64,000 bases of DNA from CAZIOH01 sp964540815 (GCA_964540815.1 CAZIOH010000027.1:4492-68491), one strand, 5' to 3'; positions 52,958-62,629 are shown, numbered from the stretch's first letter. A program made the numbers and translations. Notes: generated by a model not told the origin, from the sequence alone.

Positions 52958-55516
52958 TCACTGGCCGAGCAAGAGCTCGTCCGCGCTTTGTTCCTGGCCC
53001 GAGGCTGGCGCCACCTCGGTGGGCGCCGTCCCTTCGAGGAAGACCTCGTCCATGCTGTCCGGCCCCATCTCTCGACCGGGCGCGGGGAGCATCCCGGTGG
53101 CCTTGTCGATTCGCTGGACCACCACCCCCGGCGGCTGGGCGAAGTCGCGCACGGGGCGGCCGGCGAGCGCCTTGGTCATGAAGTCGATCCATATGGGCAG
53201 CGCGGTCCGCGCGCCTGCCTCGCCTTGCCCGAGCTTGCGCTGATCGTCGAACCCGACCCACACGGCCGCCAGCAGATCTGGCGTGAAGCCCACGAACCAG
53301 GCATCGCGCATGGCGTTCGAGGTCCCGGTCTTGCCGGCTGCGGGGCGACGCAGGCGAGGCGCCGCGGCGGCGGCCGTTCCCTCCTGGATCACACTGCGCA
53401 TCATCGAGACGACGATGAACGCGACCTCGGGCGTGATGGCGGCGACCGGCGCGGCGCCGGGAGGGACCGCCACCGGCTGTCCTCCGACCTTGGTGATGAG
53501 CCGGGTCGCGGCCCGCACGCCGCCGGCCGCGAAGGTGGCGTAGGCGTTGGCCAGATCGATCGGGTGGATCGCGAAGGTGCCGAGCGCCAGCGACAGCCCG
53601 ACGTCATCGGGGATGGGGGCGAGGATGCCCACCCGCGCCGCCATCTCCTTGGTGGCCGGGACCCCCACCTGCTCGAGCAACTTGATGGCCACCGTGTTGA
53701 TCGAGTGGGCGAGCGCGGTTCGCAGCCTGACGGGTCCGCGAAACTCCTCCTTCTCGTAGTTCTGGGGCTTCCAGCGATCGTAGACGTCGGGCGCGTCGTT
53801 CAGGACCGAGGCGGCGGTGAACCGCCTTGACTCGATGGCCGCGGCGTAGAGGACCGGCTTGAAGGCCGAGCCGGGGAGGCGCTGGGCGCGACCGCTGCGA
53901 TCGAAGCCTCCGATGTGAAAGTCGTAACCGCCGACCAGGGCCAGCACGTCGCGGCTCGCCGGCTCGAGGACCACCATCGCCGCCTGCGGGCCCATCTCGA
54001 GCGCCAGCGGGAGCGGGTCGGCCGCCGCCGCTGGTCGGTCACCCCCTGGCTTGGGATCGCCGGGCTGCGCCTCGCTCGCCCGGGGATCGCGGGGGGATTC
54101 CCGCCGCTCGCGCTCGGGTGCCAGGCGCACCCGCACGAGATCGCCTGGCACCAGGAGGTCGACGAGGGGCTTGCCCACCTTGGTGTACCGAGGCTCGAAC
54201 GCGAGGTCGACCTGGCCCACGACGGCGCCGCCGAGATCCATCGTCAGCTTGCCGAGCCTCGGCTGCAAGGCGTCGCGCTCGACCGCGGCCACGATCCCCT
54301 CGTAGATCTGGGGAGGGTTCTTGCCCTCGCGGAGCGCGGCCAGGAGGGCGCGCTGTTGCTGGAGGGCCTTGCCCGACACGTGTCCCACGGCGGCCCGGTA
54401 ACCTTGACGGGCGTCGAGCTCCTCGAGCCCGCGCTCCAGCGACTGGCGGGCCAGGACCTGCAGGCGCGCGTCGATGGTGGTCTCGACGTTCAGCCCGGCA
54501 GGGACGGCCGGCTCGACCGTTGCGGGCGAGGTCGCGGGCGGCGCGGACGGCGCGGACGGCGCGCCACCTCCCGCGGTGGTCGAGGAGGCACGCTCGGCCA
54601 GGAACCTGTTGACCAGATCGAGCGCCTCGGGGGCCTGCCGCGAGGTCCCCGAGATCTCCTTCGACAGACGAATCGGCTCGGCCGCCAGCCGCTCCGCCGT
54701 CGCGCGATCGATGTACCCGCGCGCGCTCATCTGACCGAGCACGTAGCGCTGGCGGTTCTTGGCCGCGTCGGGATGCTTGCGGGGCGATAGCCGCTCCGGG
54801 CTCTGGGGCAGCCCGGCCAGGAGGGCGTCCTCGGCCAGGTTGGTGTCGCGAACGGACTTGCCGAAGTAGAAGCGCGCGGCCTCCTCGCAGCCGTAGCGGC
54901 CGTGCCCGTAGTTGATCTGGTTGAGGTAGAGCTCCAGCACCTGCTCCTTGGTGAGCTTCTGTGACAGCCGCCGCGCCAGGATGATCTCCTGCACCTTGCG
55001 CCGCACGGTGCGCTCGGGCGACAGCAGGAAGGTCTTGACCACTTGCTGGGTGATGGTCGAGCCACCTTGCGCCTTGCGGCCGCGCAGAACGTTCTCGATG
55101 AAGGCGCGCAGCATCCCGCGGTAGTCGAAGCCGGCGTGGTTCCAGTAGTCGGCGTCCTCCGCCGCCACCACCGCGTTGACCAGGTTCTTCGGGATCTCGG
55201 CGTACGGGACGAAGGTGCGCTTCTCCGCGCCCATCTCGCCGATCACCACGCCGTGGCGGTCGAAGACCCGCGTCACCTGCTTGGGACGGTAGTCACGCAG
55301 CGACTCGACCGAGGGGAGATTGGCGTCACCGCCGTAGTAGACGAAGAGCGCGACCACACCGCCGAAGGCCGCGAGCCCTCCCAGGATGGCGAGCCCGAGA
55401 GCCCGCCGCAGCCACCGCCATGGCGCCGCGGAGCCGCGACCAGCGGGCCCGCCGGCGGACCGCCGCGGGCTCTCGGTGGTGGGAGCCCTCGAGGCGGATG
55501 CGGGTCGATTGGCCAT
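52958..55516 (-). CDS. Class A penicillin-binding protein (PBP1A-like)
   Basis: 852 residues from ATG 55516. One N-terminal membrane helix (LGLAILGGLAAFGGVVALFVYY) is followed by the GT51 transglycosylase domain with AAEDADYWNHAGFD and QGGSTITQQVVKTF. The transpeptidase domain has GSAFKPVLY (active Ser, about 552), HSINTVAIK (SxN) and AAGKTGTSN (KTG, about 727). It polymerises and cross-links peptidoglycan in the periplasm. A Pro/Ser/Ala linker sits between the domains. It ends in a low-complexity tail. It is divergent from the ABC gene (54-bp gap), so both promoters lie in 55517-55570. Confidence 0.95.
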   Translation of the reverse strand: MANRPASASRAPTTESPRRSAGGPAGRGSAAPWRWLRRALGLAILGGLAAFGGVVALFVYYGGDANLPSVESLRDYRPKQVTRVFDRHGVVIGEMGAEKRTFVPYAEIPKNLVNAVVAAEDADYWNHAGFDYRGMLRAFIENVLRGRKAQGGSTITQQVVKTFLLSPERTVRRKVQEIILARRLSQKLTKEQVLELYLNQINYGHGRYGCEEAARFYFGKSVRDTNLAEDALLAGLPQSPERLSPRKHPDAAKNRQRYVLGQMSARGYIDRATAERLAAEPIRLSKEISGTSRQAPEALDLVNRFLAERASSTTAGGGAPSAPSAPPATSPATVEPAVPAGLNVETTIDARLQVLARQSLERGLEELDARQGYRAAVGHVSGKALQQQRALLAALREGKNPPQIYEGIVAAVERDALQPRLGKLTMDLGGAVVGQVDLAFEPRYTKVGKPLVDLLVPGDLVRVRLAPERERRESPRDPRASEAQPGDPKPGGDRPAAAADPLPLALEMGPQAAMVVLEPASRDVLALVGGYDFHIGGFDRSGRAQRLPGSAFKPVLYAAAIESRRFTAASVLNDAPDVYDRWKPQNYEKEEFRGPVRLRTALAHSINTVAIKLLEQVGVPATKEMAARVGILAPIPDDVGLSLALGTFAIHPIDLANAYATFAAGGVRAATRLITKVGGQPVAVPPGAAPVAAITPEVAFIVVSMMRSVIQEGTAAAAAPRLRRPAAGKTGTSNAMRDAWFVGFTPDLLAAVWVGFDDQRKLGQGEAGARTALPIWIDFMTKALAGRPVRDFAQPPGVVVQRIDKATGMLPAPGREMGPDSMDEVFLEGTAPTEVAPASGQEQSADELLLGQ

Positions 55517-55570
55517 GCTCCGCGAGCATAGCAGCGCGGTTCCGATTGCGACCCGTCGCCCGGTGGGGCT

Positions 55571-56539
55571 ATGTTGATTTCGTTGCCTGCCGACACGGCT
55601 CCCTCGACGATGCCCAGCTCTTCCACTTCTTCGAGCGAGCCCGCGCCCGGCGGACGAGACGAGGGCACTTCGTCGGCGGATCCCTTGCTGGTGGCGGCTG
55701 CGCTCGAGATCGGGCACGACGGCGCGGCGATCTTGCCCCCGATGGATCTGCGCATCGAGCGTGGCACGTTCTGGGCCATCATCGGGCCGAATGGCTCGGG
55801 CAAGTCCACCTTCGTGCGCACCATCCTCGGGCTCGATCGCCCGATTCGCGGGGCGGTCACCCGCGCGCCCGATCTGCGCGCTGCGTACATGCCCCAGCAG
55901 GCCACCCTCGATCCCATCTTCCCGATCCGCGTGCTCGAGTTCGTCCTCATGGGGCGCATCGATCGGAGGCGGGTCGCGCCCCAGCCGCGCGCAGTCGGAG
56001 GGTCGGGTGGCGCTGGTGCCGGAGGTGGCAGGGCTCCCGACCACGGCGCCCGAGGCACACACGGCGGCCTGATGGGCCCCCCATCGCGCGACGATCTCCA
56101 GGCCGCGCGGGCGGCCTTGCGGGACGTGCGCGCCGCCGAGCTCGAGCGGCGCCTCCTGCGCGACCTGTCGGGCGGGCAGCGGCAGCGGGTGCTGTTCGCG
56201 CGGGCGCTCGCCGCCGACGCCAACCTGTACGTGCTCGACGAGCCGACCGCAGCGCTCGACATCGCCACCGAACGCGAGGTGCTGGGGTTGATCTCGGCGT
56301 TGCGCGATCAGCGTGGGGCCTCCATCGTGATGATCACCCACCTGGTGGACGACGGGCTGTCGCGCGCCGACCGGGCCTTGCTGCTCGATCGCGATCACGG
56401 CACCACCCTGGTCGGCCCGGCCGCCGAGGTGCGCTCGGCGCCGGAGCTCCTGCGGCTCTACAGCCCTCTGCATGGGCACGGTCCGGGTCCGGGGCCAGCC
56501 GAGCCACCGCCGAGTCCGCCCGCAGCGCCTGTGGATTGA
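55571..56539 (+). CDS. Zinc/manganese-type ABC transporter ATP-binding protein (ZnuC-like)
   Basis: 322 residues. Walker A GPNGSGKS (about 72), Q-loop region YMPQQATLDP, signature LSGGQRQR (about 199), Walker B NLYVLDEPTAALD (about 218) and H-loop ITHLVDD are in order, and the ATPase fits the ZnuC/MntB-like group. Two oddities: about 35 Gly/His/Arg-rich residues are inserted between Q-loop and signature (GGSGGAGAGGG, then GAPDHGARGTHGG-like), and a C-terminal extension ends in a His-Gly/Pro-Gly repeat (HGHGPGPGP). Before Walker A about 45 disordered residues precede the core. The permease gene starts 20 bp downstream. No periplasmic binding protein is in the window. Confidence 0.88.
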   Translation: MLISLPADTAPSTMPSSSTSSSEPAPGGRDEGTSSADPLLVAAALEIGHDGAAILPPMDLRIERGTFWAIIGPNGSGKSTFVRTILGLDRPIRGAVTRAPDLRAAYMPQQATLDPIFPIRVLEFVLMGRIDRRRVAPQPRAVGGSGGAGAGGGRAPDHGARGTHGGLMGPPSRDDLQAARAALRDVRAAELERRLLRDLSGGQRQRVLFARALAADANLYVLDEPTAALDIATEREVLGLISALRDQRGASIVMITHLVDDGLSRADRALLLDRDHGTTLVGPAAEVRSAPELLRLYSPLHGHGPGPGPAEPPPSPPAAPVD

Positions 56540-56558
56540 AAGTCACGACCATCGACCG

Positions 56559-57515
56559 ATGCCCACGGACACACCCACCTTCGCCGACTTCCTGGCCAAC
56601 TGGCCGATCTTCCGCGACGCGGTCCTGACCGGCGCGTTCGCGGGGGCGCTGCTCGGTTTTCTCGGGGTGCAGGTGGTGCTCCGCCGCATGGTCTTCGCCT
56701 CGTCGGCGATCTCGCAGGCGGCGGCCCTCGGGGTGGCGCTCTCCTTCTGGATCCCGTCGGTCATCGATCCGGTGGGGCACGCCGCCGCCCACTCCGGCAA
56801 CCCCGGGGTCCACAGCTCGATTCCGCTGCTGTTCGATCCGGTCGTGTGGGCGCTCGGGACGTCGCTGGTCGCCACCCTGCTCTTCACCGTGAACCCGGTG
56901 CGGTGGCGCATCACCGGCGAGGGGCTGCTGGGCATCGTCTTCCTCGCCAGCTCCGCCTTCGCGGTGATCATCGGCGACCGGCTGACCCAGGAGACCCACG
57001 ATCTGGCCGCCATCCTCTTCGGCAGCGCGGTGGTGGTGCGACGCTCGGACCTGGTGCTGGTCACCGGGGCAATGGTGAGCCTGATGGGCCTGCACATCCT
57101 CTTCTGGAGGCCGCTCATCTTCGTGGCCTTCGATCCGGTGGCGGCGCGGGTGCAGGGCCTGCCGGTCGGCAAGCTCAACGCCTTCGTCTTCCTGGCGGTG
57201 GGAGTCGGGGTGGCCTTCTCCACCCGGGCCCTCGGCGCCCTGCCGGTCTTCGCATTCAGCGTGCTGCCCGCGCTGGCCGCGCTCCTGCTCACCACGCGCC
57301 TGTCGCTGGTCTTCGCCCTGGCGGCGGCCCTCGGCGCGATGTCGGGCGCCGGCGGCTACCTCGTCTCGTTCCGAGCCGAGACCCCCGTCGGCGCCACGCA
57401 GGCCGCCCTCGCGGTCGCGGTGCTGTTGCTGGCCAGCGCCTGGCGCACGGTCGCCCGCACCCTGGCGCGCAGCCGAGGCGCGGCCGCCAGCGCCTCGTCC
57501 TCCCCCACCGGATAG
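56559..57515 (+). CDS. ABC-3 family metal transporter permease (ZnuB-like)
   Basis: 318 residues from ATG 56559; about eight to nine membrane helices (AFAGALLGFLGVQVVLRRMVF, SLVATLLFTVNPVRW, AFVFLAVGVGVAFSTRALGA, PVFAFSVLPALAALLL). The pattern and TRALGALPVFAFSVLPA loop are typical of ABC-3 permeases for Zn2+ or Mn2+. It forms the channel with the ATPase encoded just upstream. The C-terminus is an Arg/Ala/Ser tail. The solute-binding protein gene must be elsewhere. Confidence 0.9.
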   Translation: MPTDTPTFADFLANWPIFRDAVLTGAFAGALLGFLGVQVVLRRMVFASSAISQAAALGVALSFWIPSVIDPVGHAAAHSGNPGVHSSIPLLFDPVVWALGTSLVATLLFTVNPVRWRITGEGLLGIVFLASSAFAVIIGDRLTQETHDLAAILFGSAVVVRRSDLVLVTGAMVSLMGLHILFWRPLIFVAFDPVAARVQGLPVGKLNAFVFLAVGVGVAFSTRALGALPVFAFSVLPALAALLLTTRLSLVFALAAALGAMSGAGGYLVSFRAETPVGATQAALAVAVLLLASAWRTVARTLARSRGAAASASSSPTG

Positions 57516-57773
57516 CCATCGACGTGGATGACCTTCAGATAAATGATTGGGTCCCCCGTGCCCGATTGACGCAGACGCACGCAGCGGCCGTTAGGCCGAG
57601 GCGCCCCGTGTCGTAAACTCCGGATGTCCCAGGCGACACGTATTCCAGTGTGAGACGTGAGCCATATTTGGTCCCTTCCGGCACTGCCAGAGCTGATCTC
57701 GACGAGCGCGGGTCAACCTGTCGCTCATGATTGTCCGGATGCACCCCCTGGCCCCACCGAGGAGAATGTGACT

Positions 57774-58820
57774 ATGATGAAGCCCTCGTCCCGATCTGGC
57801 ATCGGCCGAACGCTCGCACTGGGATTGGCCTGTTGCTCTGCACTCGCTGCCTGCGTCGGGAGCGGCAGCGATTCTTCCCCAGGGACCGGCGGTAACCCAT
57901 TGCAGGCGGGCTCAGGTGGGGCCTCGAACAGCTCCGGTGGCACGACCGTCGTGGCTGGTTCGGGCGGCGACACCACCTCGGCGAGCTCGGGTGGCGCGCC
58001 GGGCGCGGTCAGCTCGGGCGGCTCCGGCTCGGGCGGCTCACCGGACCTGAGCGGTTCCGGCGGCTCGTTGCCGGCGGGGTCGGGCGGGGCGCCCGGCTCT
58101 GGCGGGGCTCCCGGTTCGGGTGGCGCTGTTCCAACTGGTGGTAACAAGGCCACCGGAGGTAGCCCAGCTGGAGGCTCTTCCGGATCGGGATCCGGTGCAT
58201 GTGCCGGGGTGTTCTGCGATGGATTCGAGGCCGGAACGACGCTGGGTTCCGCGTGGACGCCCGACAACGCGGTTACGGGGAATGTCATCGAGGTGGTGTC
58301 CACGATGGCCCACACCGGCAAGAATTCGGTCCACATGAAGATCACCACGGCCGGCGGGGCGACCTTCATCCACGAGACCATGGGATTCCCCATCGCGACC
58401 GCGCTGTGGGGTCGGGTCTGGATGTACATCATGAATGACCCGACCAGCAACGGGCACGACGTTTACATCGAAGGCTCGACCGGGATGAACATCACGAACA
58501 ACGGCGTACGTCCGCTCAACACCCAGGGCGGCAAGATGTCGATCAACGTGGATCCCGGGTTGAATGGTGGCGAGGACGGAGCGAGCTCGACCATGACGCT
58601 CCCACGCGGAGCTTGGACCTGCTTCGAGTGGCAGATCACCACGGCTGGAGGGGTCACCCTCTACATGGGTGGCACCCAGCTGGCCACCATCGCCAAGACC
58701 AAGGTTCCGGCCTTGATCGACATGCGCGTCGGATACGAACACTACGCTGCGGACAAGGCCGCCGGCGACCTGTGGATCGACGACTACGCCGTCGGAACGA
58801 CCCGCCAGAACTGCATGTGA
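57774..58820 (+). CDS. Putative surface lipoprotein with Gly/Ser linker and lectin/LamG-like domain
   Basis: 348 residues from ATG 57774 with a GAGGAG site. A lipoprotein signal ends at LAAC (CSALAACVGS), then about 110 residues of Gly/Ser/Pro/Ala linker with repeated GSGGAPG units. The C-terminal 210 residues (CDGFEAGTTLGSAWTPDNA, HTGKNSVHMKITTAGG, GMNITNNGVRPLNTQ, RGAWTCFEWQITTAGG, LYMGGTQLA) look like a concanavalin/LamG-type jelly roll, often found in glycan-binding or lyase proteins. No catalytic residues are claimed. It probably sits on the outer surface. The preceding 258 bp has no other supported gene. Confidence 0.68.
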   Translation: MMKPSSRSGIGRTLALGLACCSALAACVGSGSDSSPGTGGNPLQAGSGGASNSSGGTTVVAGSGGDTTSASSGGAPGAVSSGGSGSGGSPDLSGSGGSLPAGSGGAPGSGGAPGSGGAVPTGGNKATGGSPAGGSSGSGSGACAGVFCDGFEAGTTLGSAWTPDNAVTGNVIEVVSTMAHTGKNSVHMKITTAGGATFIHETMGFPIATALWGRVWMYIMNDPTSNGHDVYIEGSTGMNITNNGVRPLNTQGGKMSINVDPGLNGGEDGASSTMTLPRGAWTCFEWQITTAGGVTLYMGGTQLATIAKTKVPALIDMRVGYEHYAADKAAGDLWIDDYAVGTTRQNCM

Positions 58821-58876
58821 CCCCTCGCGCCCTCGGCTGAATGACCGCCGGGGTAGGGATTAACCAACGCTCGAGA

Positions 58877-58905
58877 CCAGGCCCGGATCCCCGATCCGGG
58901 CCTGG
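58877..58905. terminator. Perfect 12-bp hairpin after the lectin-like gene
   Basis: CCAGGCCCGGAT (58877-58888) and ATCCGGGCCTGG (58894-58905) pair without mismatch across a 5-nt loop. No T run follows, so an intrinsic terminator of the usual type is not assured; it lies between a plus-strand and a minus-strand gene. The rest of 58821-59149 shows no credible gene. Confidence 0.5.
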
Positions 58906-59149
58906 CTACGAGTCGCGCTTCGGCGACAGGCCCACAAGCCACGCGAGAGCTTCCGCCATCTCGACAAGGGCTCCGTGGCCATCAACGGACGCGGTCGAGC
59001 CGTCGCGGAGATCGGGCGCCTCATCACCGGTTCCCCGGGCTGATGAGCTTGCGCGCAGCACGCCGAGGTGGTCGTCCGCGTCCTGCATGAGCGTATGCTG
59101 CCCGAGAAGCATCTGACCTGGAACCGAACGGGCCTTGTCGGTCCCCGGC

Positions 59150-61147
59150 TCAGGGCAGCTCGCCTGGCGAAGGCGCCCTCGCCAGGAACGCCTTCGAGGT
59201 GGACATCCCGCGCAGCAACGCGCGCAGGGAGTAGCCGTCGGTGGCGGCGGCGCTGCGGTAGGCCGCCTCGAGCGAGCCCTGCTCGGCACCCACCTCGAGG
59301 CGTCCGAGCATGTAGCGGAACCACTGGCGATCGAGACACCACCGGACCTCGGGATGAGCGGCCAGTTGCCGCGTCAGATCGAGCGCGTCGGTGAAGGTCA
59401 ACGTGCCCTGCCCCGGTGTCAGCAAGGTCCCGGTGGCATCGACAGGAAACCCCGCGTCCGTGGTCCGGTACGCGCCCAGACCATCGTAGTTTCCGAACGC
59501 GAACCCAGGTGGATTGAAGAAGGCGTGACAGGCCGTCGCGCACGGTATCATGGTAGCCTCCGTCAAGATCTGACGCTCGGTCTCGAAGCCCGTGGTGGGG
59601 GTAGGAAGAGGCGGCACGGCGGGAGGTGGCGGAGCGATGCTGCCGCACAAGAGCTTCTGATAGACGATGCTCCCCCGCTCGGCCGGGAGCCCGCGGACGT
59701 CGTTTCCGGTCACAGCCAGAAAGGCCACCTGGGTGAGCAAGCCGCCCCGCTTTGTCGGGTCGAGCGACACCTGGGTGAACCCAGTCCCCGCGGGCGGGGC
59801 GATGCCCGGGGCAAGGCCATAGATCGGCGCCAGATCCGCGTTCACGAAGGCATAGGGCGCGGTGAGGAGTGTCTTCAGGGTCCCGTCTCCGGTGAGGATC
59901 ACCGAGCTCAGGAATCGGGTCATCTCCTCGGGGAGGGCCTGCGCGACCGCCGCCGTGAACGCCGGGCTCGACTTGGTGAGCGTGGGCAGGATCCCGAGGG
60001 AGCCGCCCGGGATCAACAGCTGCTCGTGAAAGTGCACCAGCGCCCGCGTGGCCCGCGGATCCGCCAGCATGCGGTCGACCTGCACCCCGACTTCGCCCGG
60101 CGTCGCGAGCTGCCCCGCGGCGGCCGCGGCCGCCAGCGTGTCGTCGGGCGTCGTCTCCCACAGCGTGGATGCCAGCCGCGCGGCGACCTGCCAGGGGGAC
60201 AGCGCGACGAGCCCGGAGGCGGCATCGACGGTGGGCGGCGTGGCGCCGACCTCCCAGTGATACAGGAAGCTCGGCGACTGCAGCATCCCCTTGGCCATCT
60301 CGGCGAGCGCCGCCTGGAATTCGAAGCCGAGGCCGCGGGCGGCCGCGAAGAGGCCTTGCAGGTCGGCGCGCTCATCCGCCTCGATGGGACGTCGAAAGGC
60401 CCGTCCACCGAACGCCGTGATGAACTGGTCGGCGCAGCCCTTCTCTTCCGCTCCGGCGGGCGTCAGACAGCCGGCAGGGAGGTTGGTGTTCGAGAGGAGC
60501 AGTCCCCTGGCCAGCGCCGTGTCGACCAGGGCATCGGCGCTGGTCAAGTAGGACGCAACCTGGGGATCGGTCACGGCGTTCGGAGCCTCGAATCCCGTCT
60601 CCGTGGGGCCGTCGAACGGCAGGTTGGCTCCCGGATCGCTGGTGTCTCCGAGGAGGTCGGCCATCACGTGGCTGTACTCGCGGTTGGTCAGCCGGCGCAT
60701 GACCATCGGTCCGGCGGATTCGCTCGTCGGCACGGCGGCGAGGTCGGGCGGCAGCGCGCTGACGGTGCCGGGAACGCCCCCGGGTGGACCGAGCACGCCC
60801 ACGGCGCCGGTCGACGCCGCCGGCCCCATTCCTCCACCGCCGCCCGAGCCGCCCGCCGCGCCGAGGCCCGTCCCGCCGCCGCTGCCAGGGAGGCCCGACG
60901 GCGGAGCACCTCCGCCCTGCCCTCCGGTCGGCGTCGCTGGTCCAGTCCCCTTCGCGCGCCCGGGGCTCGACGAGGAGCAGCCCGAGCCAAATGCGAGAAG
61001 GATCCCCGCCCCCACCACCATCCGGACGCCCACGCGCTTTGCCAGGCCTTCGGCCATGAGCAGGCTCCCGAGCACGCCCTCCGGCGCCCACTGTTGCGGC
61101 ATCCTCATCCTCCTCGCATTTTTGGAACGTGTCATCAGCCCTTTCAT
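59150..61147 (-). CDS. DUF1592/DUF1588/DUF1585-family lipoprotein
   Basis: 665 residues from ATG 61147, overlapping the upstream stop as ATGA. A lipoprotein signal ends at FGSGC, then a Gly/Ser/Pro linker of about 90 residues. The rest follows the DUF1587-1595-1592-1588-1585 pattern: MRRLTNREYSHVMADLLGD, AFGGRAFRRPIEADERADL, LYHWEVG, FHEQLLIPG, LLTAPYAFVNADLAPIYGL, RGGLLTQVAFLAV, FFNPPGFAFGNYDGLGAYR and RFMLGR-like WFRYMLGRLE. Families with this pattern are common in Planctomycetes and myxobacteria, are usually secreted, and their biochemistry is not known; Cys in the DUF1588 part (LLCGSIAPP, IPCATACHAFF, the last resembling a haem c CxxCH) is notable. It is cotranscribed with the DUF1552 genes. 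Confidence 0.85.
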   Translation of the reverse strand: MKGLMTRSKNARRMRMPQQWAPEGVLGSLLMAEGLAKRVGVRMVVGAGILLAFGSGCSSSSPGRAKGTGPATPTGGQGGGAPPSGLPGSGGGTGLGAAGGSGGGGGMGPAASTGAVGVLGPPGGVPGTVSALPPDLAAVPTSESAGPMVMRRLTNREYSHVMADLLGDTSDPGANLPFDGPTETGFEAPNAVTDPQVASYLTSADALVDTALARGLLLSNTNLPAGCLTPAGAEEKGCADQFITAFGGRAFRRPIEADERADLQGLFAAARGLGFEFQAALAEMAKGMLQSPSFLYHWEVGATPPTVDAASGLVALSPWQVAARLASTLWETTPDDTLAAAAAAGQLATPGEVGVQVDRMLADPRATRALVHFHEQLLIPGGSLGILPTLTKSSPAFTAAVAQALPEEMTRFLSSVILTGDGTLKTLLTAPYAFVNADLAPIYGLAPGIAPPAGTGFTQVSLDPTKRGGLLTQVAFLAVTGNDVRGLPAERGSIVYQKLLCGSIAPPPPAVPPLPTPTTGFETERQILTEATMIPCATACHAFFNPPGFAFGNYDGLGAYRTTDAGFPVDATGTLLTPGQGTLTFTDALDLTRQLAAHPEVRWCLDRQWFRYMLGRLEVGAEQGSLEAAYRSAAATDGYSLRALLRGMSTSKAFLARAPSPGELP

Positions 61148-62622
61148 CCCTTCAGGGCCACCAGCTCGCCGCCGTAGCGCGGCTCGCCAAAGGTGGCCAC
61201 CGGGGTGCCCATCGCGTTGCAGAGGGAAACCAACAACTGGTTGTTCGGCACGCCCGTCAGCGCCAGGCTGCGTCCGGTCTTGAAGTAACCGCCGCCGCTC
61301 CCGGCGAGCACGGTCGGAACTTGCGTGGTCACCTTCTGGCCGGAGCGCATGTTGCTCATCCCGAGGACCACCCCGTTGTCGAGCGCCGACTGGCCGTTCG
61401 GATCGATCAGCCCCTTCATCTGGCCGGTCATGTAGGCGACTTGGGACTGAAACCACGCGTCGCAGGTCGCCTTGTCGGCCCCGTTGCGCAACGCGATGCT
61501 GTGCAGGCCATTGACGTCTCCGCTGTTGGCGTCCGGGGGATTCGGGCCACCGGCGGTGAAGCCGAGGCTGGTGAGCAGCAGCTGGTTGGCGAACTGGTCT
61601 CCGATCTGCAAGACCACCACCCGGGTGAGATCCGCAGCGAACGCCGCCATCGCCAGGTCCATGTGGATCTTGGCGATGGCCTCGACCCTGACCGAGGCAT
61701 TGGCCGGCGGCAACACCGGCGGCGCGAACTGTTCTGGGGGAACCCCGCAGCCGAGGCCGGCGGTTGGGCTCGGTGCGGCGCCGGTCGCCCCTGCCGCGCC
61801 GCCGGTTCCCGGGGTTGGCGCCGCGGAGAGGCCGAGCTCGATCCTGCGGACCGCGTCGAGGTGCTTGGCGATGCGCTGTCGGTCCTCGGTGCCCACCTTC
61901 TGCGAGAAGCGTTTCAGCTCCGCCTGAACGAAGTCGAGGACGCTCCGCTGCATGGCCGGCTTCGACGGCGATCCAGTTCCGCCCGAGCCGCCCGGTCCCG
62001 CACCTGCCATCGGAGTACCCTGAAAAACAGACGAGAACACGGCGTACGGGTCGAGGGTGGGCAGCACCACCTGACCGGCCCCCCGCCACGACAGGAGCCC
62101 TGTACCCACGTACGCCCCGAGGTTGAGACTGACGAGCCCGGGGTAACCGCCGGCCTTGAGCTGGGTGCCGATGTATTGATCCACCGACGGGCCGCCGGCG
62201 AGGTCCGCCGACGTGGACGGGGAGAGGGTCTGATAGAAGGCCCCCGTCAGCATCCCGGGGTAGGCGGCCTGTCCGCCGCGATCGCCTGTGCCCGGCATGT
62301 CTCTGAGGAACGCGTAGTCGAGCCCGTCGAGGAGGATGAGATCCTTCTGATACGGGGCGAGGCTGGCCATGAAGCTCGGCAGGGTCCAGGCGTCGGGCGC
62401 GTCGCCCTGGGTGGCCCAGTCCGTCACGCCGCTCAGCATTCCCCAGGGCCACACCAGGATGAAGAGCCGCTTGATCCCGCTGCCCGCACACGCCGCATCG
62501 GCCGGATCGGACTCGAGCAGCGGCAGCAGGGCCGCACCCGCGCCCACCGTGCGCAAGAACCGACGCCGCGAGTACTTTGTCTCGTGCTTCATCATGGGCT
62601 GAGCTCTCGTCAAGGGTTCCAT
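61144..62622 (-). CDS. DUF1552 family protein with Tat signal (copy 2)
   Basis: 492 residues from ATG 62622 (7 bp after the preceding gene's stop, with a GAGGG site); 62595 is an alternative. The twin-arginine motif SRRRFLRTVGAGAALLPLL indicates Tat export of a folded, perhaps cofactor-bearing protein. DUF1552 landmarks are LFILVWPWGMLSGV, LDGLDYAFLRDMPG, AAYPGMLTGAFYQTL, LVVLQIGDQ-type RVVVLQIGDQFANQL, and GVVLGMSNMRSG. Function is unknown. In other bacteria DUF1552 genes are regularly next to DUF1592/DUF1588 genes, as here, which suggests a joint complex. It is a tandem paralogue of the gene upstream, very similar at DNA level. Confidence 0.88.
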   Translation of the reverse strand: MEPLTRAQPMMKHETKYSRRRFLRTVGAGAALLPLLESDPADAACAGSGIKRLFILVWPWGMLSGVTDWATQGDAPDAWTLPSFMASLAPYQKDLILLDGLDYAFLRDMPGTGDRGGQAAYPGMLTGAFYQTLSPSTSADLAGGPSVDQYIGTQLKAGGYPGLVSLNLGAYVGTGLLSWRGAGQVVLPTLDPYAVFSSVFQGTPMAGAGPGGSGGTGSPSKPAMQRSVLDFVQAELKRFSQKVGTEDRQRIAKHLDAVRRIELGLSAAPTPGTGGAAGATGAAPSPTAGLGCGVPPEQFAPPVLPPANASVRVEAIAKIHMDLAMAAFAADLTRVVVLQIGDQFANQLLLTSLGFTAGGPNPPDANSGDVNGLHSIALRNGADKATCDAWFQSQVAYMTGQMKGLIDPNGQSALDNGVVLGMSNMRSGQKVTTQVPTVLAGSGGGYFKTGRSLALTGVPNNQLLVSLCNAMGTPVATFGEPRYGGELVALKG

Positions 62623-62629
62623 CGTGCCC

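Noticed and set aside
58841..59116. A 91-codon plus-strand frame
   Set aside because: It contains the 12-bp hairpin, has no ribosome-binding site and is Arg/Ser-rich; treated as intergenic.
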